NCBI GenBank assembly: GCA_002077065.1
Contig: NAJO01000018.1
Location: forward strand, 1 to 64,000
Source: Cryoendolithus antarcticus
Lineage: Eukaryota; Ascomycota; Dothideomycetes; Cladosporiales; Cladosporiaceae
DNA length: 64,000 nt
Reading direction: 5' to 3'
The position numbers and the translations under genes were made by a program. Positions within the stretch are counted from its first letter, which is position 1. Each line of letters opens with the position of its first letter. This document shows, one piece after another, positions 22,164 to 32,581 of this stretch. Under the pieces are notes generated by a model. It saw only the letters and a list, made by a program, of their open reading frames with translations. It did not search any database and was not told where the DNA came from.

Positions 22164-23066
22164 ATGGTAAAGTCCTCGCTTCGGATCGCAGTTCTTGAAT
22201 GCGACGAGCCCATCGGCCGCACGAAAGAGAAGTACGGTGGCTATGGGAACCTTTTCAAAGAGCTGCTAGAGAATGGCGCGAAGAGAGTCGCAGAGCAGGA
22301 TGACGATGTCGAGCTCGGCCTGGACGTGACGAAGTACGACGTGGTCAAGCACGAGGTGTACCCTGATCTGGACAATATAGATGCGGTGCTGTTGACTGGT
22401 AGTCGTGAGTCGACCCGTACGATACAGACTAGGGTCACGGCTGATCAATGATCGCTGATGGTAGGTCTTTCTGTGTGATGTAGGCTACAACTCGTATGAC
22501 AATGATCCGTGGATCTTGAAGCTTGTGGAATTCACGAAGAAGGTTCTAGCACAGCAGAGAGTACTGTTGATTGGGGTGTGCTTTGGACATCAGATCGTGG
22601 GCAGGGCAATGGGTGTTAAGGTCGCTTTGAGTGACCGCGGGTGGGAAGTCAGCGTTACGCCGGTGCAGTTGACTGCGAAAGGCAAGGACCTCTTCAAGGT
22701 AGAGGAGCTGGTCAGTCATGTTGAGGGTCAAGCCCCTAATCCTAGCTAACAAACTTGCGCAAGGCAATACATCAAATGCACCGCGACATCGTATACGAGT
22801 TTCCTGAAGGCGTAGAGTCACTCGGCCATTCGCCTCGTTGCGACGTGCAGGGCATGTACATCAAGCATCGATTGGTCACTGTTCAAGGTCATCCGGAATT
22901 CACAGGCGATATCGTGGCGGAGCTACTCGACTCCCGACATGAGAGGGGGATCTTTGACGACGCAATGTACGAAGACGGCATGAAGAGGGTGCGGAAGCCT
23001 CACGATGGAATCGCTGTTGGTGCGGCGTTCATTCGCTTCCTGCTCGAGCGATACAGGAGCGCCTGA
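22164..23066 (+). CDS. Class-I glutamine amidotransferase-like protein, three exons
   Basis: Stand-alone GATase of the GMP-synthase-like type, similar to uncharacterised yeast YLR126C. Exons 22164-22404, 22484-22710, 22764-23066; 256 residues. Donors GTGAGT and GTCAGT; branch site GCTAAC in the second intron. The nucleophile elbow is LLIGVCFGHQIVGRAMG (Cys near residue 113); the histidine of the triad is in TVQGHPEF, with the glutamate two positions later. The N-terminal strand RIAVLECDEP and the oxyanion-type LLTGSRYNSYDNDPWI are also typical. Such proteins hydrolyse glutamine or a gamma-glutamyl compound; the true substrate is not known, and no synthetase partner gene lies next to it. Confidence 0.88.
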
Positions 23067-23538
23067 GCTGGTGATGTTGGGGCATGAGCGAAACATGTAG
23101 ACAATAGTTGTAACGAGACCCCATACACCATTTCTAGTAGCCAGACCCGAGCCAGTCTTCGATCGAGCCAGTCTGCGATGACAATACCTACTTGTGGCCT
23201 ACGGCTCGTTCGGTCTTAGTTCCTCGCTCCGCTCATTGAACGCCTTTTCGCAAACATTCGAGCCTCGGCGACCTTGCACTGCTGTTCCATTGCCTGCAGG
23301 GTCTTGTACATGTACCTAGGTAACTCTAAATTTACATAAACATCTGTTGATTGCGTACCCCTGCCCGCTGACTTTCCTCTCAAACATATGTTCCGTGCGC
23401 TCCGGCCACGCGTGGTAGTGTTCTAATTCGACCGAACTTAACGCAGAAACCACTGGGCGACCTTACAACCCTCTCGAGGATGTGTGCGTGGTGCCGTGAT
23501 CAACACGACCAACCATCGACACTCCCGTGCGAGCTTCA
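23067..23538. other. Intergenic, 0.47 kb
   Basis: Promoter side of the apyrase gene. Short AT-rich patch at 23325-23345. No gene seen. Confidence 0.5.
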
Positions 23539-25674
23539 ATGGGCAAACACAGCTACGGCGTTGTCCTCGATGCCGGCTCGTCAGGAACGCGAGTATACGT
23601 CTACCGCTGGCTGAAAGCTGCTCACGCGCGTGCCGACGCATCGCAGGAGGCGCTCTCACATCTCCCGGAGATCAAGACGAAGAAGAAATGGAGAAAGAAG
23701 GTTCATCCGGGCGTGTCCACCTACGGCGAGAAGCCGGAGGATATAGGTGGCGAGCATCTCAAGCCATTGATCGAGTTCGCGCAGGATATCGTGCCGAAGG
23801 ATGAGGTTGTGAACACGCCCATCTTCTTGCTCGCAACGGCAGGGATGCGACTGCTTCCGGACCATCAAAGGGAGACAGTACTGGCGAATATCTGTGGCTA
23901 CTTCCAGAAGGAAACGAAGTTTCTACTGCCCGACTGCGGACTCCATGTGCAAGTCATACCGGGTGAGACAGAGGGTCTGTATGGCTGGATCGCGGCGAAC
24001 TATCTGCTGGGAGGATTCGACGCACCGAAGGCACATGATCATGGCAAGGGGCACAGCACGTACGGATTCCTGGACATGGGCGGCGCATCAGCGCAGATCG
24101 CGTTTGCGCCCAACGCGACAGAAACCGAGCGGCACGCGAATGATCTGAAGCTGCTGCGGTTGCGAAAAGTGAGTGGGGAGGCACTGGAGTACAAAGTGTT
24201 CGTGACCACCTGGCTTGGGTTTGGAGCGAATGAGGCACGCAGAAGATACGTTGAGGCATTGCAAGAGTCCTATCCGAAGATGGGAGAGCTCCCGGATCCG
24301 TGTCTACCTGTGGGACTGCGGGTGGACGCAACCGGAGCTGAGATAGCTAAGGGAGCCATGGCAGAGTCCTCTCTGATCGGCACGGGAAAGTTTACAGAGT
24401 GCCTGAAGCGTACAAATCCTTTACTGGAGAAGGACGCTCCATGTGATGATCAGCCATGCCTGCTGAACGGCGTCCACACACCAGCGATCGACTTCGACGT
24501 CAACCACTTCGTTGGAGTGTCCGAGTACTGGCATACCACGCATGAGCTGTTCGCCATGGCACATAAGGACAAAGCATATGACTTCACGACATATCAGAAG
24601 CAAGTGACTGATCTGTGCTCGCGGCAGTGGACGGACATCCAGAAAGACGTCGCGAGTGACAAATGGGGTAACAAAGTGGACGAGCGTACCGTCGAGGAAG
24701 TATGCTTCAAGGCTAGTTGGCTCATAAACATGTTACATGACGGTATCGGCGTTCCGCGCGTAGGCATTGAGACAGGCGGTGCCGGGAACGAGATGCATGC
24801 GAACAAGACGAAGGCTGTCGTAGACGGTGCCAAAGATCGCGGCTTTCTTGACCCATTTCAGGCTGTCGACAAGATCGATGGCACGGAAGTGAGCTGGACA
24901 CTGGGCAAGATGGTACTGTACGCCTCCTCACAGATGCCTGCTGCAGCTAGTGCTCTCGCAGTGGGGTTTGGGAGTAATGAACCTGGCGTCGCAATGCCTG
25001 AGGACTTCCAATTCCCATCTTCCAAACTGCCCATAATCAGCAACGGCACTGCTGGCACGGAAGTAGAAGGCCAGGACTGGCATGACCGACTGCTTAGCAG
25101 CAGCTATACCAGACGTGTGCCGGGCATAGTAATATTCCTCGTCATCTTAGCGCTGGCCGTGTACTTGCTCTTTGGCCGTGAACGCCGTTTCAGCTTCCTC
25201 GGCCGCTCGAGCCCCAACACCGGAGCAAACCGACGAAAGCAGCCAGGCACCTTGAGCAGCAAGCTCTTTGGCCAGCCCGGTCCTGCTTACGAACGCGTGA
25301 TGGAAGATGGCAATCCGGATGACGAGTTCGAGCTCGCCTCAGTGTCAAGTCTCGATGGCACGAGTGGTGAGCCCAATGCACCACGTAGTGGCAGAACTTC
25401 TGGATGGGCTACACCGGCGCATCGAGGGCTGTCGCCTGATCAGTCGCGATCAAGTCCCAAGAGCAAGTCATACGTTGACAACGCTTCTGCGATGGCGTCG
25501 CACACGAGCATTCCAAATGGACTTGGTGTCAGTGCGTTCGAGCGAAGCGGCTTGGGTGCGAGGACTGAAAGTAAGGAGCGCTTGACGCTTGCGCCAGCAC
25601 TGTCTAAGACCGCTCGAAGTCGAGCTGGCAGCCCAAGGAGAAGTCCCTTGCCGTACAAAGCCAATGTGGACTGA
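23539..25674 (+). CDS. YND1: GDA1/CD39 family apyrase (YND1-like), Golgi type
   Basis: Membrane apyrase that hydrolyses nucleoside di- and triphosphates in the Golgi lumen, removing GDP/UDP after glycosylation. Single exon, 711 residues; the first ATG is at 23539 (a longer frame from a GTG at 23527 is not used). Apyrase-conserved regions can be read in order: DAGSSGTRVYVYRW (residue 11 on), LLATAGMRLLP, PGETEGLYGWIAANYLLG, GFLDMGGASAQIAF, and TWLGFGANEARRRY. There is no N-terminal signal; one hydrophobic helix at about residues 525-545 (GIVIFLVILALAVYLLFG) anchors the protein, followed by a 165-residue Ser/Pro/Arg-rich cytosolic tail. This topology (catalytic N-terminus in the lumen, tail in the cytosol) matches yeast Ynd1. 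Confidence 0.92.
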   Translation: MGKHSYGVVLDAGSSGTRVYVYRWLKAAHARADASQEALSHLPEIKTKKKWRKKVHPGVSTYGEKPEDIGGEHLKPLIEFAQDIVPKDEVVNTPIFLLATAGMRLLPDHQRETVLANICGYFQKETKFLLPDCGLHVQVIPGETEGLYGWIAANYLLGGFDAPKAHDHGKGHSTYGFLDMGGASAQIAFAPNATETERHANDLKLLRLRKVSGEALEYKVFVTTWLGFGANEARRRYVEALQESYPKMGELPDPCLPVGLRVDATGAEIAKGAMAESSLIGTGKFTECLKRTNPLLEKDAPCDDQPCLLNGVHTPAIDFDVNHFVGVSEYWHTTHELFAMAHKDKAYDFTTYQKQVTDLCSRQWTDIQKDVASDKWGNKVDERTVEEVCFKASWLINMLHDGIGVPRVGIETGGAGNEMHANKTKAVVDGAKDRGFLDPFQAVDKIDGTEVSWTLGKMVLYASSQMPAAASALAVGFGSNEPGVAMPEDFQFPSSKLPIISNGTAGTEVEGQDWHDRLLSSSYTRRVPGIVIFLVILALAVYLLFGRERRFSFLGRSSPNTGANRRKQPGTLSSKLFGQPGPAYERVMEDGNPDDEFELASVSSLDGTSGEPNAPRSGRTSGWATPAHRGLSPDQSRSSPKSKSYVDNASAMASHTSIPNGLGVSAFERSGLGARTESKERLTLAPALSKTARSRAGSPRRSPLPYKANVD

Positions 25675-26476
25675 CGATGGTGTTTGTTTGAAGGTTAGCG
25701 AGGTGTTTGTGGAGTCTTCTCTTGTTTTACTACCTGTTTGGAGAGTGATTGTGCTGTTTCAAAGTTGTCTCTGTCGTGTTGGTAAACCAAATACCACTCA
25801 GCGCTTACAGCTACCCCGGTTCGTCGCAGAGCGCATCTTGTTCCCAGACCGGTCACACAGGCTGTCTGACCCCTCCGCTCGCTGTCACTGCGGCATATTC
25901 ATCGCTGTCACCCCGCACTGCTGACTTCACCCGTCACTTCGCGCTGCACAACTCGAGAGTAAGCACACAATCAGACATAAGTCGCCACTGAAGCAGGCAA
26001 GCACCCAAACCCTCGGGAATAGTGATGTTCTGGAGCTCTTTCCGCTCTCCAACTCCACAGCGGCGAAGCGAGAGTCCTGATCCCACCGGTCCGATGACCT
26101 GGCCCATCCACGCTGGCCATAAAGCTCTCGACTTACGGCGATAGGGTTCAAGGCGGGGTCGAGAGAGCGAGATGTTCCCCACGGGGATGTGACTGCGACT
26201 AGACCCGATGGTATTCCCAGAATGAAAGCGTTTGATTCGCTACCAGGCTCGCGTAGCCGTAGATCTCGACGGTGGCGTGTGTTGACAATCTCCGTCTGGC
26301 CGTCGCTCGGAGGCATTGTACCCCTCCATGTGGCCCACAGGGCGAGGGGCTATATGTCTCTGATGGTGTCCCTGTCGGAATGGTAAGAGCAATTTTGCGA
26401 CTCCATCTTCTGCAGATATCCATTTCGCAGTCTGCATCATCGAATAACGCATATAGCCAACGCTTAAGCCGCAACC
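25675..26476. other. Intergenic, 0.8 kb
   Basis: YND1 3' end and promoter of the monooxygenase gene. A 129-codon antisense frame (25927-26316) has no protein character. No repeat or RNA gene seen. Confidence 0.5.
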
Positions 26477-28330
26477 ATGGGTTCGATGGGAGAGCCAGAG
26501 GTTCCCTACACCGAGGTCATCTTGGTTGGAGCTGGGTTCGCATCTTTCACAATCCTCAACAGGTGCGCACTGGTCCTTCCGTGGGCGAGGACTACTCGCT
26601 GACTTATTCCAGATTGCGCAAGCAGAAGATCGACGTCAAGATCCTTGAGAAGGGCTCAAAGAGTGGCGGCATCTGGTATTGGAACTGCTACCCCGGCGCA
26701 CGCGTCGACAGCGATGCACCAATCTACCAGCTTTTCGACAAAGAGCTATACGTAAGCTACCACTGACGTCCCCCGACAGTACGAAACGCTGCTGATTGCA
26801 CTATAGGAGGACTTCACCTTCACCGAGCGATATGCTGGTGGCAAAGAGCTCCGCCGCTACTTCGATCACGTGGAGAAGAAGTGGAACTTGAAGGAGTACA
26901 TCGACTTCGACAAGCATGTTGATGGCGCTCACTTCAACGAGAAGACACACGAGTGGCACGTTGAGTGTTCTGATGGTTCACAGTACCGGTGCAGATGGTT
27001 CATGCCCTGCATTGGCTTCGCTGCTCGCCGATACACGCCACCAGTTCCCGGTCTCAGCAACTTCAAGGGTGACACTTACCACACCGCCGTCTGGCCTCAG
27101 CATGGGGTGAATCTCAAGAACAAGAGGATAGCGACGATAGGTACTGGCGCTTCGGGCGTCCAGGTCATCCAAGAGATTGGTGACAAAGCGAAGCATCTCA
27201 CAGTCTTCCAGCGTACGTTCAATCTGTCTTTTCGATGATGAATTGGCACTAACAGATCTACAGGGACGCCCAATTTCGCGCTACCCATGAACCAGCAAAA
27301 GCTCGACCCTGAGGAAGAAGATCGTAAGAAGAAGAATGGCGACTACGAGAAGGCATTTGAGGACACTCGCCACACATTCTCGGGCTTCCGATACGATTTC
27401 ATTGGGAAGAACACCTTCGACGACACCCCAGAGGAACGCGAGAAGTTCTACAACAATCTGTTCAACGAGCAAGGCGGTTTCCGATTCTGGCTCAACACTT
27501 ACGATGACATGTTGTTCGACCAGAAGGCCAACGACCAGGCGTATGACTTCTGGAAACGACAGGTCCGGAAGCGTGTGAAGAACCCAGAGAAGCAGGAGCT
27601 CCTAGCACCCGAGGTAGCACCTCATCCATGGGGAACTAAGCGCCCATCGCTAGAGCAACGCTTTTACGAGGTCGTCGACCAGGATCATGTGGACATCATT
27701 GACATCGGCAAGCACCCCATCATTGAAGTCACCGAGACGGGCGTCAGGACCGACAAGGGTTTCATCGAGCTTGACGTGCTCATTCTCGCTACTGGCTTTG
27801 ACTCCGTCACCGGCTCGCTCGCACAGCTCGACATCCAAAGCACACGCGGGGGCACTATCGCAGATCACTGGAAGGACCGCCTGCAGACTTCAATGGGTAT
27901 CGCCATTCCAGGCTTCCCAAATATGGTATGCTACACGATCTCGGCCCTTCGCTCACGGTCTGATGCTGACATGAATTCGCAGTTCTTCTTGTATGGCCCC
28001 CAAGCGCCGACTGCCTTCTCCAACGGCCCGTCTTGTACTCAATTCCAAGCCGAGTTCGTCGAGGAAGCTATGAGGCGCGTTGTCAAGGACGGTATCACGC
28101 GTTTCGAAGCCACTGATGAGGCTGAGAACGATTGGGTCAAGCGGATGAATGAGAAGTGGGACATCACTCTCTTCCCCAAGGCGAAGTCGTGGTACTCTGG
28201 TGCCAACATTCCGGGCAAGCGTGTTGAGCCTCTCAACTGGGCTGGCGGTATGGTGGAGTACACTGAGAGTCTGGCCAAGTCGCTGGAGAACAACTACCAG
28301 GGTTGGCACACGGCCAAGGTCGGGGCTTAA
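26477..28330 (+). CDS. Baeyer-Villiger-type flavin monooxygenase, five exons
   Basis: FAD- and NADPH-dependent monooxygenase of the cyclohexanone-monooxygenase-like group. Exons 26477-26562, 26613-26751, 26807-27212, 27264-27925, 27983-28330; 546 residues, normal for the family. The last intron is 57 bp, in frame and stop-free; the others break the frame. The N-terminal FAD motif reads VGAGFASFTILN, where the third glycine of GxGxxG is replaced by serine. GGIWYWNCYPGARVDSDAP follows, then the BVMO fingerprint FKGDTYHTAVWP, the NADPH motif IGTGASGVQVIQEIG, and the ATG motif LILATGFDSVTGS. The substrate cannot be told from the sequence. No biosynthetic cluster surrounds it, so a stand-alone catabolic or detoxifying role is more likely than secondary metabolism; that is inference. 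Confidence 0.88.
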
Positions 28331-28599
28331 GCGGGTTGAGGGGTATGAGGTCTAGCAGGCGATTGGGGCTGGAGTGTAGGTCGAGTTCGAAGTACATAGC
28401 TCAAACAGTTCACTCAGCACTCACAAGTTGGTTACTATCACTCGGATCCTCGATTGTGAAAGCGCGTAACTGAGGTGGCAAATCACTCGCGTCTTGGCGC
28501 GTTGCTTCACGCGACTTCACACTTTCTACGTCTCTTTCAAGGTCAACACCGCGTGGTACACCACCACTACTCTCGTATCGTACGGCAAGACTCCTAGCT

Positions 28600-29059
28600 A
28601 TGGCAACACTAAGTCAATTCGTCACACTCGTCTCCTCGGATGACTTCTCCTTCATCGTCCTCCGTTCGGCAGCCTGCCTTAGCGGAGTCATTAGGCGAAT
28701 GCTAGACCCTGCTTGTATCATCTTCTCCCATGCTTCACTGCTCTACAGTGTTCTGACCCTCACAGATGGATTCGTAGAGGCACGAACGAACACTTGCCAT
28801 TTCGAGAACATCAGGTTAGTATCTTCCGCTCCTCAGGAGGCTCAGCACTTTGGTGCTGACCAATGTTGAACAGTGGAATGGTGCTCGAAAAGGTCTGCGA
28901 GTACATGTACTACAATGAGAAGCATCGGGATGGTAAAGATGTGCCAGATATGGACATCCCGCCTGAGCTTTGTTTGGAGCTCTTGATGGCTTCGGACTAC
29001 CTTGATAGTGCGTGTCCTTCGTTGCTGCACATGGCTTTGCTGACTGCGGCGTAGTATGA
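28600..29059 (+). CDS. ELC1: Elongin C (Skp1-like fold), four exons with a 5-base last exon
   Basis: Adaptor of elongin-cullin ubiquitin ligases, acting in RNA polymerase II degradation and DNA repair. Exons 28600-28714, 28766-28814, 28874-29007 and 29055-29059 give exactly 100 residues (yeast Elc1 99). The protein reads FVTLVSSDDFSFIVLRSAA, then MLDPAYGFVEARTNTCHFENI, EKVCEYMYYNEKH, and MDIPPELCLELLMASDYLD. The last intron (29008-29054, GTGCGT donor, GCTGAC branch, GTAG end, 47 bp) leaves an exon of only five bases, TATGA, which completes an isoleucine codon and supplies the stop. The resulting DYLDI ending fits yeast (ADYLSI), while the unspliced ending would add 14 unrelated residues. First donor GTATCA, second GTTAGT. 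Confidence 0.9.
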
Positions 29060-29283
29060 GTGTGTGTATGGCGCGGCCAAAGATGTCAGGCGGGATTGAG
29101 ATTAGCAAGGCGTTCGGTACAATGGCTCACTGGAGACACGAGGGATTGCTGAACGACGGGTCGGCTGCTGATCGTACAACACCAACCGAAGATCGGGCAG
29201 ACCATAGTGCCGAGATCAAGGAGACATAGACTGCTATGCTGCGAACAACGGTAGGACGATAGCACGCGGATCTGAGTTCGACG

Positions 29284-30358
29284 TCATGTCTTCAATACGC
29301 TACTCAAGTGCTCTTGAAAGACCTCAGTCTTCATCACGGTCCCAAGTCCACAGCACTCGACAACCTTGGCCAACAATTCCTTCAAGCGCTCAAGCACCGG
29401 CTGCAGTGAAGTTCCACTCGGCAACGCCCGTCGAACCGCAGCATAAGCCTGCGCTGGAGTCAATATCTCGTCATCCAGCGCGAGCTTCTCGCTAAGCGCC
29501 ACAAGCCTAGCACGGTGTCAGCAGCCATACTATGCAGAGTACATGCTCGTCAACTCACTTCTCGACCTCAGCGTACGGGATTCGCCACCTCTCCTTCACA
29601 TCCGCTTTCAGCTCGCAATGATTCGGAAGGTCGTTGGCCTCCGTGCTTGACTGCGCACTCGCCAACACGGCACTGGTAGTCGTCAATGCATGACCTTGTA
29701 TACCTATGATCTCACACGCTTCATGCCGGTGGGCATCTGGCGCTATCCCTGGGTGTTGAATGTGACCGCGACAGGGATGTTCGAGCGCGAGAATGAAGTC
29801 AAGCGCAACCCATGAGTCCGGCTCGGGCGCTGAGACTGATGGCACAGTGCTCGATGACGACGCGGTTGAGTGTTGAGTGGCAGGGAAGGCGACGAAGGTC
29901 CTCTCGGCGTGCATGATGGGGTCGAAGTGGATGTCGACATCCGCCATATCGATATCATTCGATTGCGCCTCCCTCGGATCCACACTCACTTCCTGTGTCA
30001 GTGGTGGTCGTACATCAGTACTGCAAGACTCCAAGAGTGCGCGGAGTTCAGCATTTTCGCGCGCGAGCTTAGTCTTCTCTGCGGAGGTTTGAGCATCGTC
30101 GTGCTGTAGCCGAATTATCTCAGCCTCTAGTGTCTGCAGGTACTCTGCCTTGCGATTGCGATGGCGTCTGTGAGGTATTATTAATCTTCATTGCGTGCTA
30201 CGAGCGTTCCGAGATAAGCTTCGTGCTTACTTCTGAGCTTGGTAAACCTGTTCTCTGCGTCTTGCTTGGGCTTCTTCGCTGTCATCATCCTTAGGGCCAA
30301 TCGTGTGAGCGCTACGGGCATGCCGGATTCTATGCACTACATCGTGTAGCCTGTCCAT
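29284..30358 (-). CDS. bZIP transcription factor, three exons
   Basis: Exons 30231-30358, 29559-30167 and 29284-29506 give 319 residues. Introns: 63 bp (GTAAGC) and 52 bp (GTGAGT, CTGCTGAC branch). The basic region straddles the first junction (ARRREQVYQAQ, then KRHRNRKAEYLQ) and continues into a leucine-zipper-like heptad stretch (LEAEIIRLQHDD, TKLARENAELRALL), so it is a DNA-binding dimer. The basic region resembles the fungal group with the QxxRxxQxxHRxRK pattern (Yap/RsmA-like) rather than Gcn4, judged by eye. The rest is acidic and Ser/Ala/His-rich with no other domain; the last exon is helical and hydrophobic (LTPAQAYAAVRRALP). Target genes unknown. Convergent with ELC1. Confidence 0.8.
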
Positions 30359-30575
30359 GGTTAGAGGGCTGCGTTGGAGTGAACGGTTCAGCCGCTTTGA
30401 TTGTATTGATATACGTCTGCTTAGTCAGTCTGCTATCTGGAGGTCCGCATGTCCCACGACGCAGCTCGGCCGCGGGCACATCGGCCCCCGATTTGCCCTT
30501 GTGTACATAGATATGTTACGTCAACAAGATTATTGTCGTCGTTGGAGTCTGTTCAAAGACTTCCTCCGTAGCATG

Positions 30576-32345
30576 CTACCTGTCACCATCATTTGCTGCA
30601 TCAGCACCCTGACTCGACTCTCCAGCTGTCACGGCGTCTCCCTTTTCGGTGACATCCTCAACCTCCGCTCCTCCCTCTGACGTTGCCATTGACTTCTCAG
30701 ACTCTAGAGGATCTTTCTCATGCGATACAGTGTCTTTCCTCCTCAAAATCGCAACACCCTCCACATGCGACGTCTGCGGAAAGAAATCAAATCCCCTCAA
30801 ACTCTCAATCTCGTACGACCCGTCCCTATCCGCCAGCCCACCTACAAGCCAGCCAACGTCCCTAGCCTGCGTATGCACGTTGCAACTCACATAGCAAATT
30901 CTCTTCGGTCCGTAGTCCATCAACTGGCCGATGAAGCCCTCATCGCAGCCCTTCCTAGGTGGATCGATAATTACTGCCGTCTCATTCGACGGGAAGTCGG
31001 CAGGTGGAATAGTAGCGAAGAGTGAGTTCGCATCCCCTGCTATGAAGTTGACAAACAACGCAGGAAGCTCGTTCAGAGTGGCGTTCCGGCTTGCGGCCGT
31101 GATGGATGAGGGCGAGATGTCTATGCCTATGCTGCGGGTGAAGGTTTGAGAGAGCGTTATCGTGAAGAAGCCAGAGCCACAGTAGGCGTCTATGAGATTC
31201 CTGATCGGTCGGGAGGAGTCCGAGTCCGAGGGGCCGAGTATGTTGTCGCGGATGTATTGCGTTACCAGGGGAAGGATTGAGTTGTTGTTTTGAAAGAAAG
31301 CGCCAGCTGGGTTGTCGAAGCGGAAGCCGTCGATGTATTCAGAGGAGGTGCCATTGGGATCAGTGATGCACCTTTTGAGCAGGGTGGAGTCGTCCTGGTC
31401 TTCAAATACAGCATCATCTGGAGCCTCCTCTGACTTGCCTCCGCTTTCCACCTTCCTCGTGTGCTCTCGGAGCAGTAATGTTGCACCGCGCTGGTACTTT
31501 TCGATATCTGCCGCGACCCTGGCGCGCTCTTTCTTCATGCCCTTTCGCACAGCATCAGTCCCAATCGGGCAATCTTCGATGTCCATCGTCTTCCGTGTAC
31601 CCTTCAACATGAACCCGATGGGCGGCACTTCCGGCCATGTAACCTTCAGTCCCTTTCTCTTATCTCGGCGACCGCCCTGAGGTCCGTCGAAGTGTGGTGT
31701 AAGTTTTGTGCGGTATCCATACTGTAGCGGCGAGCCTATTGTATCACCGACAACTGGCACCGCAGAAGCTGGTAGTTTCGAGAAGTTTTGATACGCCCGC
31801 TCAACTATGCTGCGCTTATGCTGAAGCTGGTATGAATACGGCAGGTGCTGAAATTGGCAACCCGAACACTTGGTGAAGTACGGGCAGGGTGGTTTCTCAG
31901 CACGATGCTCTGAGGGCTTGACTACCTTTACAAAGTCCGCCAAAGCGTACGACTCGGCAGCGTCGTGTCTGTAGACTTTCGCAGTCACAGTATCGCCAGG
32001 CACGGCAAAGGGAACAACGTATACTTGACCATCTTTGTGTGCGAGTCCGTCGCCGGTCGAGGAGAGCTCTACGATGTCTACGTCCACCTCAGTCTGCTCC
32101 TCCGGTGCTTTTGTCTCTGCTGCCTCGGATAGACTGCACTGCTTCAGGAGATTTCGCACGTCGGCAAGTAGCACTTCTTCGTTCGTGCCCTCCTTGAGAG
32201 TCGAAGTCTTCTGCTTCTTGCTCTTCTTGAAGTGCCGCTTGCCTTCATTGAAGGCGCGCTTCTGCGCCATATTACCAATTGGGACAGTCGTGGGTCGAAT
32301 ACGCGATAAAGTCCAACGCAGTATCGTAGAGGAAGGAGCGAACAT
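30576..32345 (-). CDS. TRM2: tRNA (uracil-54-C5)-methyltransferase
   Basis: Makes ribothymidine (m5U54) in the T-loop of tRNAs with S-adenosylmethionine. Single exon, 589 residues (yeast Trm2 639). Order: basic N-terminus (GKRHFKKSKKQK), TRAM-like RNA-binding part (VDIVELSSTGDGLAHKDGQ, VPFAVPGDTVTAKVY), RumA-like cysteine cluster (PCPYFTKCSGCQFQHL), SAM motif DAYCGSGFFTITL, IIDPPRKGC, and the catalytic cysteine in ICYVSCNVHTQARD. The last 50 residues are an acidic Ser/Glu tail. Residues 1-25 are basic and hydroxylated without acids and could be a mitochondrial presequence; a second ATG at 32270 (MAQKRAF) would give the nuclear/cytosolic form. Divergent from the Lon gene with 236 bp between starts. 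Confidence 0.93.
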   Translation of the reverse strand: MFAPSSTILRWTLSRIRPTTVPIGNMAQKRAFNEGKRHFKKSKKQKTSTLKEGTNEEVLLADVRNLLKQCSLSEAAETKAPEEQTEVDVDIVELSSTGDGLAHKDGQVYVVPFAVPGDTVTAKVYRHDAAESYALADFVKVVKPSEHRAEKPPCPYFTKCSGCQFQHLPYSYQLQHKRSIVERAYQNFSKLPASAVPVVGDTIGSPLQYGYRTKLTPHFDGPQGGRRDKRKGLKVTWPEVPPIGFMLKGTRKTMDIEDCPIGTDAVRKGMKKERARVAADIEKYQRGATLLLREHTRKVESGGKSEEAPDDAVFEDQDDSTLLKRCITDPNGTSSEYIDGFRFDNPAGAFFQNNNSILPLVTQYIRDNILGPSDSDSSRPIRNLIDAYCGSGFFTITLSQTFTRSIGIDISPSSITAASRNATLNELPALFVNFIAGDANSLFATIPPADFPSNETAVIIDPPRKGCDEGFIGQLMDYGPKRICYVSCNVHTQARDVGWLVGGLADRDGSYEIESLRGFDFFPQTSHVEGVAILRRKDTVSHEKDPLESEKSMATSEGGAEVEDVTEKGDAVTAGESSQGADAANDGDR

Positions 32346-32581
32346 TGATGAAGCTTGGTGCTATGGAGCTAAGGAAAAGTCACATTCACATGTCAACGAT
32401 CGCACTTGCCGGCAATCAACGGCCAACAGTAGTGTGTCAGTCACGTGGTCATATCCCGCACGGTCATCGAACCTCGGCGATCGCGAACGAGCATCATCAC
32501 TTTCTAGTCGCGCCACGAGTAGAGGGTGATATCACGTTCGAGTCTAATCTCCTCTTCAACTTGTAGAGCAACATCACCATA
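32346..32581. promoter_or_regulatory. Divergent TRM2/Lon promoter
   Basis: Only 236 bp separate the two start codons, so both genes must be driven from this interval. No TATA-like box is obvious. Confidence 0.5.

Noticed and set aside
25927..26316. 129-codon antisense frame in the gap before the monooxygenase gene
   Set aside because: Random-looking Arg/Ser-rich sequence with no homology recognised; it lies in promoter sequence.
26477..28330. Secondary-metabolite cluster around the monooxygenase
   Set aside because: Neighbours are an apyrase and elongin C; no synthase, transporter or pathway regulator is linked. The nearby bZIP gene is separated by elongin C and is not evidence of a cluster.
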